From the NCBI RefSeq assembly GCF_030519355.1, contig NZ_JAUMKC010000017.1, forward strand, positions 62,001 through 126,000: 64,000 nucleotides of DNA. Reading direction: 5' to 3'. The position numbers and the translations under genes were made by a program. Origin of the DNA: Mucilaginibacter sp. L3T2-6 (GTDB lineage: Bacteria; Bacteroidota; Bacteroidia; Sphingobacteriales; Sphingobacteriaceae). How positions within the stretch are numbered: position 1 is the stretch's first letter; every line of letters starts with the position of its first letter. Below the pieces are notes generated by a model, which saw nothing but the letters and a program-made list of their open reading frames with translations, searched no databases and was not told the origin of the DNA. Positions 25,309 through 34,327 of this stretch are shown here, one piece after another.

Positions 25309-26484
25309 TCAATCAAGCGGCTTTGGCTCTCTCCTGGTCCCCTGGTACAGTTCGTATTCCAACAGGCGGCAGTCGAGCTTGCCATTATAAAATTCAATCC
25401 TTCGGGAGGCTTTCAGTCCTATCACCTTCGCTAAATCGGGATTGCCGGTAAATACATAGCCGCGATAACCCAGGCACCTGGTTTTCATAAAGTCGCCTAC
25501 TCTTTTATAGGTTGCTTCTAACTTTGCATGCGTGCCCAGGCGCTCCCCGTATTCAGGGTTAAACATAATTATCCCCGGCATCTCCGGAACCGGCGTATCT
25601 GCAAAATCACAAACGCTAAAATCAATCAAATGTTCTACGCCTGCAGTTTTTGCGTTTTTTTGAGCGATATCCACCGCATCTGCCGATATATCCGATGCAA
25701 TAATTTTAAAGCCCGTTTCTTTTTTTGCTTTGTCCTTCAGCTTTCGGCGCTCTGTAAAAAACACAGTTTCATCATAGTCCATTATGTGCATAAAGCCATA
25801 GTTCATGCGGAATAGCCCCGGGCTTTTGTCTGTCGCCAGCAAGGCGGCTTCTATAGCCAGTGTTCCTGAGCCGCACATCGGGTTAATGAATGTACTTTTT
25901 CTGTCCCACCGCGTAGCGATAATAGTTGAAGCTGCCAGCGCCTCAAGCATGGGCGCCTTGCCGGGTATTTTGCGGTAGCTGTGCTTGGCCAGCGTCTCGC
26001 CCGATGTATCTAAAAATATATCGGCCCGGTCATCCTGCCAGTAGAGGTGCACCACAGTTTTGTTGGCATCGGCGCCGGAGTTGGGCCTTACACCCTTTAT
26101 AGATTTTATACGGTCGGCAATCGCATCCTTAACTTTTACATTGGCAAAAAGCGGGGTGGTGATATGTTCGTTGTTTACGTTAGACGTTACAGAAAAATAG
26201 CCGGAAAAATCTATCAGCTTTTCCCATTCAATGGCAACCAATTCATCGTAAAGCTGCTTAGGGTCGGTCGCCCTGAAGTTTTTTAAATGATACAATACCT
26301 GGCTGGCGCAGCGCAGGTTAAGGTTAAGTGCTATACAGTCATTGACCGTCCCCAGGAGTTCAACTCCGGTTTGAAAGACCCTTGTTGGTTTAAAGCCCAG
26401 TTCCTCAACTTCCTGCTGAAGATATGGCGATAACCTTTTATTACAGGTTATAATTATTTTATTTTCGGTGTGGAAAACTTGCAT
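25309..26484 (-). CDS. THUMP-domain class I rRNA methyltransferase (RlmL-like)
   Basis: The 391-residue protein has an N-terminal ferredoxin-like plus THUMP region (about 1-155) and a Rossmann methyltransferase domain. Its motifs include NPMCGSGTLAIEAA, IIASDISADAVDIAQ and the N6/N2-type motif FNPEYGERL, in place of NPPYGER. It corresponds to the N-terminal half of E. coli RlmKL (23S rRNA m2G2445). The exact modified base is inferred from homology. A TAAATTCG box at 26494-26501 (minus strand) may be the promoter. It is divergent from the DUF3127 gene. Confidence 0.87.
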   Translation of the reverse strand: MQVFHTENKIIITCNKRLSPYLQQEVEELGFKPTRVFQTGVELLGTVNDCIALNLNLRCASQVLYHLKNFRATDPKQLYDELVAIEWEKLIDFSGYFSVTSNVNNEHITTPLFANVKVKDAIADRIKSIKGVRPNSGADANKTVVHLYWQDDRADIFLDTSGETLAKHSYRKIPGKAPMLEALAASTIIATRWDRKSTFINPMCGSGTLAIEAALLATDKSPGLFRMNYGFMHIMDYDETVFFTERRKLKDKAKKETGFKIIASDISADAVDIAQKNAKTAGVEHLIDFSVCDFADTPVPEMPGIIMFNPEYGERLGTHAKLEATYKRVGDFMKTRCLGYRGYVFTGNPDLAKVIGLKASRRIEFYNGKLDCRLLEYELYQGTRREPKPLD

Positions 26485-26566
26485 GATTTTGTGCGAATTT
26501 AGGAATTAAATACGCCCGATTTTACTTCTGAACTATTAACTTTACATTTTTAATTTTTTTGACATT

Positions 26567-26929
26567 ATGGAAGTTAAAGGTAAAGTACATGAGGTTGGGC
26601 CAACTACACAGGTTACCGACTCGCTGAAAAAGAGAGAACTTATACTTGAATATATCGAGAATCCACAATATCCGGAATATGTAAAATTTGAGGCTATACA
26701 AGACCGCTGTAATATTTTGGATAATGTAAAAGTGGGTGATGACGTTGAAGTTTTCTTTAACCTGCGCGGCCGCCCATGGACTGATAAAACAGGCAAGAAA
26801 AGCTATTTTAACACCCTGGCGCTTTGGAAAATAAACCAGTTAAGCCCGGCTGGCAGCTCACCGGCTCCTGAATACGCACCGCCGGCCGATATCAGTGCTA
26901 CACCTGACGAAGACGATTTGCCGTTTTAA
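26567..26929 (+). CDS. DUF3127 domain-containing protein
   Basis: The 120-residue protein begins MEVKGKVHEVGPTTQVTDSLKKRE and continues with VKVGDDVEVFFNLRGRPWTDKTGK, the DUF3127 pattern. The tail is proline/alanine-rich and ends in acidic DEDDLPF. The predicted OB-like beta fold plus acidic tip ending in LPF resembles the layout of single-stranded-DNA-binding proteins, where such a tip recruits partners, so an SSB-like role is plausible but unproven. It is monocistronic with a perfect 20-bp hairpin downstream. Confidence 0.85.
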   Translation: MEVKGKVHEVGPTTQVTDSLKKRELILEYIENPQYPEYVKFEAIQDRCNILDNVKVGDDVEVFFNLRGRPWTDKTGKKSYFNTLALWKINQLSPAGSSPAPEYAPPADISATPDEDDLPF

Positions 26930-26965
26930 CCGGCTTGCAGTTGCCCGCGGGCAGTGTGCAGTTAA

Positions 26966-27016
26966 AAATAAACAGAGAAAGCCAGTTCATATATAGCTGG
27001 CTTTCTCTGTTTATTT
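26966..27016. terminator. Bidirectional 20-bp perfect hairpin
   Basis: 26966-26985 and 26997-27016 are exact inverted repeats around an 11-base loop, with A-rich left and T-rich right ends. It sits between the converging DUF3127 and T9SS-protein genes and can terminate both. Confidence 0.85.
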
Positions 27017-27087
27017 ACATTTTTATCAGCGGCATAGCCATGGTAATCTATCCACTGACTACTGCAAACTTAAAACTGCCGGCTGAC

Positions 27088-27942
27088 CTACTCCTCTTTC
27101 ATTATCTTCTTCATTGCGATGTTCTTTCCCTGTTTTACTTTCAGATAGTAAATACCGTTGAGGCCAAGCGGAAAGCTTTTGCTAAAGGTGTTTTTGGCTG
27201 CTTTTTCTGACCATAACGCCTTACCCTGGCTATCGCTCAACGTAACTTCAAAAGGCGCTTTCGACGGCAGGTTAAACATCAGCAAAATTTTTCCGCTTGA
27301 GAATTGCGGAACAATACTGAAATCGGTTATCTCAAACTTTGGCCCTTCAACATAAGGCATCCGCTTCAGGTCATCGTCTGATATGTCAGATACATGAAAG
27401 CTTACATGGGTAACAACTCCGTCGCCATTTGTATTCTCAAAATCGAAGTTTTGTGTATTGCGGCGCCCATGTTTGCGCATTGGCATACGGTCGAAAGCAC
27501 GCTCCCGCATACTCATCTCATCCGGACGCTCATCGTCAAAACGATAGCTGAACGTCATACGTTTTCTGCCGCCCATTTTGTCCGGCCTTTTTAAGCCGAG
27601 GGTGTCTTTACGCCAGGTCATCATCGGCCCTTCGCCGCGACCGTAAAAACTTTTATAGTCAACCATGCCGGTATCAATTCGCTTAAATAAAAATTTATGC
27701 CGCATGTGGTCGTTTTGATTGCCGGTGATGACCTTAATATCATTCAGCGCGCTTTCCCTTTCAGCGCCCGTCAGGTCGCGCAGGTTTTTACCATTGATCG
27801 TGGTGTCGCCGTTTTCAATGCGGATATCTACATCTTTTTGCGTTTTTATCTGTGCGAGCAGTATCGGTGGCAGCCCGAGTATCATCACTAAGGCAAATGC
27901 GAAAATAAATTCGAAGCCGGGTTTTTGGATATGTGTTTTCAT
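27088..27942 (-). CDS. Secreted protein with T9SS type A sorting domain
   Basis: The 284-residue protein has an N-terminal hydrophobic segment (about 12-30, signal peptide). A charged middle follows, rich in Asp, Arg and Met (MSMRERAFDRMPMRKHGRR). The C-terminal beta domain has the features of a type IX secretion sorting domain: LLMFNLPSKAPFEVTLSDSQG, then LNGIYYLKVKQGKNIAMKKIMKEE. T9SS exports such proteins across the outer membrane and may anchor them on the surface. The middle has no recognised fold. It is divergent from the histidine kinase at 28174, 231 bases away, so it might be part of that system's regulon (inference). Confidence 0.8.
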   Translation of the reverse strand: MKTHIQKPGFEFIFAFALVMILGLPPILLAQIKTQKDVDIRIENGDTTINGKNLRDLTGAERESALNDIKVITGNQNDHMRHKFLFKRIDTGMVDYKSFYGRGEGPMMTWRKDTLGLKRPDKMGGRKRMTFSYRFDDERPDEMSMRERAFDRMPMRKHGRRNTQNFDFENTNGDGVVTHVSFHVSDISDDDLKRMPYVEGPKFEITDFSIVPQFSSGKILLMFNLPSKAPFEVTLSDSQGKALWSEKAAKNTFSKSFPLGLNGIYYLKVKQGKNIAMKKIMKEE

Positions 27943-28137
27943 GATGGGGTATTTGTTTAAGTTAATTAACTTTAATAGGTTTTTTATATTGTTTTTACTG
28001 CAGGAATGTTACGTTTTTCCGCTGCGTAGATAAGTGCCGGGCAGAAGACCTGTCTTGTTAAGTCAAATTTAAGCAAACAACTATATTTCAGTATGTTAAT
28101 AACAGGGTATAATTTGTTAAATTTTGTTAAAAGAAAT

Positions 28138-28165
28138 TTTGATGAGCGTATTTAAAATATTTTTG
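28138..28165 (+). promoter_or_regulatory. Putative promoter of the histidine kinase
   Basis: TATTTTTG (28158-28165) is an exact -7 match and ends 8 bases before the ATG. A TTTG at 28138-28141 lies 16 bases upstream, slightly closer than the usual spacing. Confidence 0.45.
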
Positions 28166-28173
28166 TTTTTACA

Positions 28174-29997
28174 ATGAAGAAAAGGAGTATAGCGCTTATA
28201 ATCGGCTTAATGAGTTTTGCGCTTTTGGGTGTGATCACGATGCAATTGTACTTTTTAAGGCAGTCGTACCAATTGCAGTCGGAATTGTTCGACCGCTCTG
28301 TGAACGAAGCCTTAAATAACGTGGTGGCGAAAATCAGCCGTCATGATGCGTTAAACTTTTTAAACACGAAAACCAGGCATAGACAGCAAAAACAAAATAC
28401 CGCATGGACACCGGGTAAATCCCTTGCCGACAACGGCAATGTGGAATCCGGCTTACCAAAAAGCAACCCCAGGCATAAGCTTACTGCCCGCCAGAAGAAA
28501 ATTGCACTGCTGCGGGATAGCTTGCGGAAACTTATCCTCAACAGGAAAATGGATGAAGAATTTTCCAAGCTTACCCAGGATGGCAAATACGACCTGCAGA
28601 TACAGTTTGAGGAATTTACGGATGAATACGGGGTGATGCACAGGCGGGTTACTCCTGCGCTGGTTAGAAACCCGTTGGTTCCGGCTGCGGCCAGGCACCA
28701 GAAGCTGCATAAATATGACACTGTACGTTATATATACAGCGACCCGCAGTTTGGCAAACAAATTATATCCATTCCGCACATCAATGCCCAATGGGCGCGT
28801 GAGCAGGACCGGAAGCTAAAAGAAAGGCAGCTGGAAGAAGTGCGCAAGATGCTGGAGGATGATTCCCTTCAAAACATGCCGCAAAATAACAGCAAAACCA
28901 CGGTGATCGCCAACCTTGCCGAGGAATATGGAAAATATGGGGAGCCACTTCGCCTGCGCCTCGACCCTATGTGGATAGACACGCTTATCCGCTTCGAACT
29001 CCATAACAAAGGCATTAACCTGCCTTATAGCTACGAGGTAACGATGGCCAATAAAGACTCACTGATATTTTCGAAAGCCAGCGACATAACCGGGGAGAAG
29101 CCTGTATTTGATGATAATACTTATCAAACCCCGATATTCAGCAAAGACGTAATAAATGATCCCGGTTTAATAAAGATTGCATTTCCGCAACGTAATGTAT
29201 TGCTGGTAAATAAAATGACGGCATCGCTGGCCACTACAGGAGGTTTATTACTTGTCCTGGTCTTGTGCTTCGGCTACACCATTTTTTCGATACTGAAACA
29301 AAAGAAAGTATCTGAAATGAAAACCGACTTCATCAATAACATGACCCACGAGTTTAAAACTCCGGTATCAACTATTATGATCGCCAGCGAAGCTTTAAAA
29401 GATAATGAGATCGCCGGCGACAGGAGCAGGGTAGCACGCCTGGCCAACATTATTTATGAGGAGAACGAGCGCCTGGGCAGCCATATTGAACGGGTATTGA
29501 ATATTGCGCGCATTGAGAAGAACGACTTTAAGCTGGATAGAAAGCCTATTGACGTTAATGAAATGATTGCGGTAGTTGTGGACAGCATGGAATTGAAATT
29601 GCAAAAACATCATGCAGTCATCCATCTGCAACTTGATGCGGAGAATTCCACAATCAGCGCCGATGAACTGCACTTTTCAAATGTGATTTATAACCTGATA
29701 GATAATGCCATAAAATATAGCGTCAACGCGCCGGATATTACTATAACAACGTTGAATAAAAACGGCCAGGTAGTTATAAAGGTAGCTGATAAAGGTGTAG
29801 GCATGAGCCGCGACCAGCAAACTAAAATATTCGAGCAGTTTTACCGCATACCAACCGGCAACCTGCACGATGTTAAAGGCTTTGGTTTGGGCTTAAGTTA
29901 TGTAAATACGGTTGTAAAGCGATTAAACGGGATCATCAGCGTGAAATCGGAAAAGGAAAAAGGCTCGGAATTTGAGCTGAAATTCCAGGTGGCATAA
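28174..29997 (+). CDS. Two-component sensor histidine kinase
   Basis: The 607-residue protein has a first membrane helix (about 7-27), a long charged sensor region (about 30-345) and a second helix (about 350-370). The sensor region is rich in Lys, Arg and Gln and has no recognised domain. A HisKA domain follows with phospho-acceptor His392 (MTHEFKTP), then a HATPase_c domain with N box NVIYNLIDNAIKYS, G1 VADKGVGMS and G2 GFGLGLSYV. It should phosphorylate the OmpR-type regulator encoded 141 bases downstream. The repeat element between the two genes forms a hairpin that may adjust their relative expression. Confidence 0.93.
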   Translation: MKKRSIALIIGLMSFALLGVITMQLYFLRQSYQLQSELFDRSVNEALNNVVAKISRHDALNFLNTKTRHRQQKQNTAWTPGKSLADNGNVESGLPKSNPRHKLTARQKKIALLRDSLRKLILNRKMDEEFSKLTQDGKYDLQIQFEEFTDEYGVMHRRVTPALVRNPLVPAAARHQKLHKYDTVRYIYSDPQFGKQIISIPHINAQWAREQDRKLKERQLEEVRKMLEDDSLQNMPQNNSKTTVIANLAEEYGKYGEPLRLRLDPMWIDTLIRFELHNKGINLPYSYEVTMANKDSLIFSKASDITGEKPVFDDNTYQTPIFSKDVINDPGLIKIAFPQRNVLLVNKMTASLATTGGLLLVLVLCFGYTIFSILKQKKVSEMKTDFINNMTHEFKTPVSTIMIASEALKDNEIAGDRSRVARLANIIYEENERLGSHIERVLNIARIEKNDFKLDRKPIDVNEMIAVVVDSMELKLQKHHAVIHLQLDAENSTISADELHFSNVIYNLIDNAIKYSVNAPDITITTLNKNGQVVIKVADKGVGMSRDQQTKIFEQFYRIPTGNLHDVKGFGLGLSYVNTVVKRLNGIISVKSEKEKGSEFELKFQVA

Positions 29998-30000
29998 GGA

Positions 30001-30128
30001 AAGTCCGTAAAGCCTGTAAGTCCGAAAGATGCTGCAAAGTCCATCGCGATAGATTTTTTAAGTGCATCGTTATAATAAAATCGAATTCAAATCTTTCGGA
30101 CTGCCGGTCTTTTCCGGCTTTCCGGATT
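30001..30128. repeat. Dispersed repeat, AGTCCGAAAGA family, copy 2, palindromic
   Basis: The left arm (30001-30042) carries AAGTCCGTAAAGCCTGTAAG followed by TCCGAAAGATGCTGCAA. The right arm (30090-30128) is an imperfect inverted copy (AATCTTTCGGACTGCC, then CCGGCTTTCCGGATT). The whole fills the gap between the kinase and its regulator. Confidence 0.65.
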
Positions 30129-30138
30129 AAAATATCAC

Positions 30139-30831
30139 ATGAAGAAAATATTACTAGTTGAGGATGATCCGAATTTGGGGCTGCTGTTGCAGGACTATTT
30201 GCAGTTGAAAGGCAAATTTGACGTTGTGCTTTGTAAAGACGGTGATGAAGGGCTGCGGGCTTTCACCAAACAAACATTCGATCTGCTCATCCTTGATGTA
30301 ATGATGCCCAAGAAAGATGGCTTTACGCTGGGTAAAGATATCCGGAAAATAAACGAGCATGTGCCGATTATTTTTGCTACCGCCAAAGGCATGATCGAAG
30401 ATAAAACCCAGGCATTTAACCTGGGCGGCGACGACTATATCACCAAGCCCTTCCGAATAGAAGAACTCCTGCTTCGCATAAACGCCTTGTTGAAAAGAAC
30501 AAGCAATACCGAAAAGCAGGAGGAAGAGAAACAAACAACATTTAAGCTGGGAAAATATAGCTTTGACTATACTGCGCAGCTGATCACCACCGGTGACAGC
30601 CAGCAAAAGCTGTCAACCAAGGAAGCTGAGCTGTTGCGGCTGCTCTGCATCCGAAAAAATGAAGTGCTGACCCGCGAGGAAGCCCTGTTGAATATCTGGC
30701 ACGACGACAATTACTTTAACGGCCGCAGCATGGATGTTTTTTTAAGTAAGATCAGAAAGTATTTAAAGGATGACCCGTCGGTTGAGATTATTAACGTACA
30801 CGGGCGGGGGTATAAGCTGCTGATAAATTAG
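30139..30831 (+). CDS. OmpR-family response regulator
   Basis: The 230-residue protein has a receiver domain (1-120) with acidic pair VEDD (Glu8-Asp10), phospho-acceptor Asp53 (LILDVMMPKKDG) and Lys103 (ITKPFR). The winged-helix DNA-binding domain (about 135-230) includes LSTKEAELLRLLC and NGRSMDVFLSKIRKYL. It is the partner of the preceding kinase. Target genes are unknown; the divergent T9SS cargo gene is a candidate by proximity only. Confidence 0.95.
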   Translation: MKKILLVEDDPNLGLLLQDYLQLKGKFDVVLCKDGDEGLRAFTKQTFDLLILDVMMPKKDGFTLGKDIRKINEHVPIIFATAKGMIEDKTQAFNLGGDDYITKPFRIEELLLRINALLKRTSNTEKQEEEKQTTFKLGKYSFDYTAQLITTGDSQQKLSTKEAELLRLLCIRKNEVLTREEALLNIWHDDNYFNGRSMDVFLSKIRKYLKDDPSVEIINVHGRGYKLLIN

Positions 30832-31165
30832 GTAACCGAAATTACGTAGCCGGATAAGTACTATTTCTCCTCCTGATTTTCAAGATCATTGATGTGTTTG
30901 GCTCTTCCGGAGGCTAACTACCGGTAAAATTCCGCCCGGTTTTTTACTGCTTCTCCAGCCGTTTGCCCCTAAATCTTGTTCTGGTCAAACGATACTCACT
31001 CACACACAAATATACCTCAAATTAATTACTGTATGTAACAACTTTGTTAATACACTTACTGAGTTTTGCAGTTTTTAATAAATAAGTTTGCTATCAACTG
31101 ATCTAATTAAAAACATGAAGCCGGCGTGAGAAAATTTCACAATGGCCTCAAAATTAACTAACTGT
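30832..31165. other. Gene-free stretch upstream of the M28 peptidase
   Basis: I see no gene here. A short dyad TAACAA-CT-TTGTTA at 31036-31049 lies about 115 bases before the peptidase ATG and could be an operator. No strong -7 box is visible. Confidence 0.35.
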
Positions 31166-32734
31166 ATGAAAATAAAATTACTTTATTCTTGCCTGCTTGT
31201 AGCAGCAACTGCGGGCGCCGCGCTCGCACAGGACACGCCCGACCCGGCGATGACCCAAAAAATCCGCGAAGAGGGGCTTAACCATTCCAAAGTGATGGAT
31301 ATTGCTTTTCAGCTTACTGATGTTGCTGGTCCGCGTTTGGCTGGCTCGCCAGGTTTAAAACGCGCACAGGACTGGGCCGTAAGCACACTAAAGACCTGGG
31401 GACTTTCAAACGTAGCGCGCGAACCCTGGGGTAAATTCGGCAAAGGATGGGAGGTACAGAAAAATTATGTGGCCATGACCGTGCCTTATTACCACGCCCT
31501 TATTGCTATCCCCAAAGCCTGGACACCGGGAACTAACGGATACATCAGGAATACTGTGGTTTTAGTAAAGGCTGATACTGTTACTGACCTGGACAAATAC
31601 AAAGGCACGCTGAAAGACAAAATTGTAATATTTGATACTAAACCTGGCGTGGAGCGAACCTTCAAGGCCGACGGAGTTCGGTATACCGACGAGGAGCTCG
31701 ATAAAATGGCGCAGGCTACCTCTCGCCCGGCAGGCGACCGCAGGGCACAGTTCGATCGCAATTCGCCGCGTTTCAAAGCTATGATGAAGGCCAGGGCCAT
31801 GCGCGCTACTGTCGATAAGTTTTTACAGGACGAAGGCGTTGCACTTATATTGACCCAGGCAAGGGGTAATGATGGCACAGTGTTTACTACCAACGGCGCA
31901 TCGTATGCTGATACTGCGAAAGCTGTGTTGCCGGAATTAGAAACCAGCGGCGAAGATTTCCAGCGGATATTACGCCTGGTAAAAGGCGGCATAGCTGTGA
32001 ATATCGAAGCCGACATTAAAACGCAATTCTATACCGATGACTTACAAGGCTATGATGTGGTTGGGGAAATACCCGGCACCGATAAAAAACTAAAAGAACA
32101 ACTGGTGATGATCGGCGGACACCTCGATTCATGGCATGCTGCAACGGGAGCTACTGATAATGCCGCAGGCAGTGCTGTAATGCTCGAGGTAATGCGAATT
32201 TTAAAGGCGGTTAACTTTCATCCCCGCCGTACTATCCGCATAGCGCTGTGGAGTTCTGAAGAACAAGGCTTGTTTGGTTCGCGCAACTATGTGCTTAACC
32301 ATTTTGGCGATCCTAAAACTATGGAGCTTAAGCCAGAACAGGCAAAGGTATCTGCATACTATAACCTGGATAACGGCAGTGGTAAGATCCGCGGAATTTA
32401 TTTACAGGGCGATTCACTTGCCGGCCCGATATTTAAGTCGTGGCTTGCGCCTTTTAAAGATCTTGGAGCGAATACAGTAACCATTGAAAACACCGGCGGA
32501 ACCGACCACTTGTCGTTTGATGCAGTAGGTATACCTGGTTTCCAGTTTATCCAGGATGCGCTTGACTATGGTACACGCACTCACCACAGCAACCAGGACA
32601 CTTATGATAAGCTAAGCGAAGATGATATGAAACAAGCCGCTACAATCATCGCGTCATTTGTTTATAATACATCGCAACGTAATGAAATGATCCCGCGCAT
32701 GCCGCTGCCAAAGCCGCAACCGGCCAGGAATTAG
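31166..32734 (+). CDS. Secreted M28 family zinc peptidase with PA domain
   Basis: From ATG 31166 the 522-residue protein has a signal peptide (ending near GAALAQ). An N-terminal propeptide-like part and a protease-associated insert (about 120-290) follow. The M28 catalytic domain has GGHLDSWHAATGATDNAAG (zinc ligands His and Asp), SSEEQGLFGS (catalytic Glu and ligand Glu), YYNLDNGSGK and a late THHSNQDTYD histidine. Such enzymes are broad aminopeptidases or carboxypeptidases in the periplasm. Eight upstream residues (to 31142) precede the signal and are unlikely. A strong hairpin terminator follows. Confidence 0.92.
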   Translation: MKIKLLYSCLLVAATAGAALAQDTPDPAMTQKIREEGLNHSKVMDIAFQLTDVAGPRLAGSPGLKRAQDWAVSTLKTWGLSNVAREPWGKFGKGWEVQKNYVAMTVPYYHALIAIPKAWTPGTNGYIRNTVVLVKADTVTDLDKYKGTLKDKIVIFDTKPGVERTFKADGVRYTDEELDKMAQATSRPAGDRRAQFDRNSPRFKAMMKARAMRATVDKFLQDEGVALILTQARGNDGTVFTTNGASYADTAKAVLPELETSGEDFQRILRLVKGGIAVNIEADIKTQFYTDDLQGYDVVGEIPGTDKKLKEQLVMIGGHLDSWHAATGATDNAAGSAVMLEVMRILKAVNFHPRRTIRIALWSSEEQGLFGSRNYVLNHFGDPKTMELKPEQAKVSAYYNLDNGSGKIRGIYLQGDSLAGPIFKSWLAPFKDLGANTVTIENTGGTDHLSFDAVGIPGFQFIQDALDYGTRTHHSNQDTYDKLSEDDMKQAATIIASFVYNTSQRNEMIPRMPLPKPQPARN

Positions 32735-32765
32735 CCTGGTTAGTAGCAGCCTGGTTCGGACTGAA

Positions 32766-32807
32766 AAAACAGGAAGGGCTTCCAAATTTGGAGGCCCTTC
32801 CTGTTTT
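32766..32807. terminator. Hairpin terminator after the M28 peptidase
   Basis: A perfect 14-bp stem (AAAACAGGAAGGGC at 32766-32779 with 32794-32807) is flanked by A and T tracts, so it can act in both directions. The next gene converges. Confidence 0.85.
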
Positions 32808-32985
32808 ATACGCTAATTCGGTGAACTGGCACTATATGTTGCTGCCATAAATAGCTCGATTTGCTTCCTGCGGTTGATGTTATCAAGCCTATAAAATCTT
32901 AACGTTATTATTCAACATTAGCAGGCTGCCTATCGCTATTAAGCTCACGCTATTCATCATGAGCCATCCCCCATGAACACAAACC

Positions 32986-33774
32986 CTACCAGCTTCCGCT
33001 TGATCCGCCGCCGCCAAAATCGCCGCCGCCGAAGCCGCCAAAGCCGCCACTGTCGCCGCCGGATGACCCACCGCCTCCGCTGAAGCCGCCCCATCCGCCA
33101 CTACCCCGGCCGAGCGCGCTGCCAGCCAAAAACCACCAGAACGGGCTCGCGCCACCGCGGCTGCCAATAATATGTCCTGCGCCACCGCCTCTTCTTCGGA
33201 ATATGATAATCAGTATTACTACCACGATAATGATAATAAAGCCAATGGGTCCGCCATCATCTTCGCTGGTCTTTTTATGCTTGCCGGATGCCTTGTATTC
33301 TCCCTTCATCAGCTTCATGATGTCATTCGTGCCGGCATCTATCCCCTCATAATAATTGTTTTCCTTAAAGCGCGGAACAATATCTTTTTGGATGATATCG
33401 TGCGTTGCATAGTCAGTAACAGCGCCCTCGGCTCCGTAACCGGTTTGAATGGCCCCCTTGCGGTCGCCAATGGCTACCAGCAACAACACACCGTTATTTT
33501 TGCCTTTTTCGCCAATGCCCCATGCGCGGCCCAGTTTCTGACCAAAATCGTTAATGTCGTAATCACCGGTTGATTTGATGATCACCACGGCAATCTGCGT
33601 GGAAGTCGAATCAGCATAGGCGACAAGCTTCTTTTCAAGCTGTGCTTTTTGCTGGTCCTGCAAAATGCCCATATAATCAGTCACCAGGGTATTTGACTTG
33701 GGCGGGAGCTCCTGGGCAAAAGTTGTAAAAGCAACAAATGCGCAAGCTATCAATAAAAAGAATTTCTTTAACAT
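32986..33774 (-). CDS. TPM domain protein with Gly/Ser-rich tail
   Basis: From ATG 33774 the 262-residue protein has a signal peptide (MLKKFFLLIACAFVAFTTFAQ). A TPM_phosphatase domain (about 25-150, with TSTQIAVVIIKSTGDYDI and KNNGVLLLVAIGDRKGAIQTGYG) is followed by one membrane helix (about 175-195, IGFIIIIVVVILIIIF). The tail of about 60 residues is almost entirely Gly, Ser, Phe and Trp. TPM proteins with such tails are widely encoded beside lemA; a role in envelope stress or photosystem-like protein maintenance has been proposed for relatives, but the bacterial function is open. Third gene of lemA-TPM-TPM. Confidence 0.88.
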   Translation of the reverse strand: MLKKFFLLIACAFVAFTTFAQELPPKSNTLVTDYMGILQDQQKAQLEKKLVAYADSTSTQIAVVIIKSTGDYDINDFGQKLGRAWGIGEKGKNNGVLLLVAIGDRKGAIQTGYGAEGAVTDYATHDIIQKDIVPRFKENNYYEGIDAGTNDIMKLMKGEYKASGKHKKTSEDDGGPIGFIIIIVVVILIIIFRRRGGGAGHIIGSRGGASPFWWFLAGSALGRGSGGWGGFSGGGGSSGGDSGGFGGFGGGDFGGGGSSGSW

Positions 33775-33784
33775 GTGGTAATGT

Positions 33785-34219
33785 TTATTCGCCATCCATA
33801 AAGGCTACATCGTCAGCTATTTCATTGCTTCCGTCGCTTTGATAAGGGAAGAATTTTTTCAGGCTTTCTCCTGCAATCTTAAGGCCGGTTACAATTCCTT
33901 CAACAACATTGCCATACTTAAACTGAGCCAGCATTTCTTCTTTTGTATTATCCCAGAAATTACCCGGAACAACTTTGTTTATGCCCGCGTCGCCTATTAT
34001 GGCAAATTTACGGTCGACAGTAGCTACATAAATCAGGACGCCGTTTCGCAAGCGCGTTTTGTGCATATCCAGCTGGTGAAAATATTTGGCCGCACGGTCG
34101 AGCACATCCTCGCTGCACGTTTTTTCGATACAAACCCGGATCTGCCCTGAGGTATCTTTTTCAGCACTTTCAATCGCACTCCGAATGCGTTGTTGCTCGT
34201 CGTCGTTAAATACTGCCAT
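33785..34219 (-). CDS. TPM domain protein, soluble
   Basis: The 144-residue protein is a TPM_phosphatase domain without signal peptide or membrane helix (MAVFNDDEQQRIRSAIESAEK at its start, GVLIYVATVDRKFAIIGDAGINKVV in the middle, EEMLAQFKYGNVVEGI). It would be cytoplasmic, or bound to the membrane through the neighbouring proteins. It starts 10 bases upstream of the next TPM gene, so the two are translated from one message. Second gene of lemA-TPM-TPM. Confidence 0.88.
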   Translation of the reverse strand: MAVFNDDEQQRIRSAIESAEKDTSGQIRVCIEKTCSEDVLDRAAKYFHQLDMHKTRLRNGVLIYVATVDRKFAIIGDAGINKVVPGNFWDNTKEEMLAQFKYGNVVEGIVTGLKIAGESLKKFFPYQSDGSNEIADDVAFMDGE

Positions 34220-34267
34220 GGTTGGTGAATCAGTGAGTTGGTGAATTAGTGATCAGGAAAAATGGAC

Positions 34268-34311
34268 AGGCTGAATTAACGATTTAAAATATTTCCCCGT
34301 TAATTCAGCCT
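34268..34311. repeat. 14-bp hairpin between lemA and the first TPM gene
   Basis: AGGCTGAATTAACG at 34268-34281 pairs exactly with 34298-34311 across a 16-base loop. It lies inside the operon and could reduce read-through or stabilise the lemA message. Confidence 0.6.
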
Positions 34312-34327
34312 TTTGTCAAGCCCCCGG

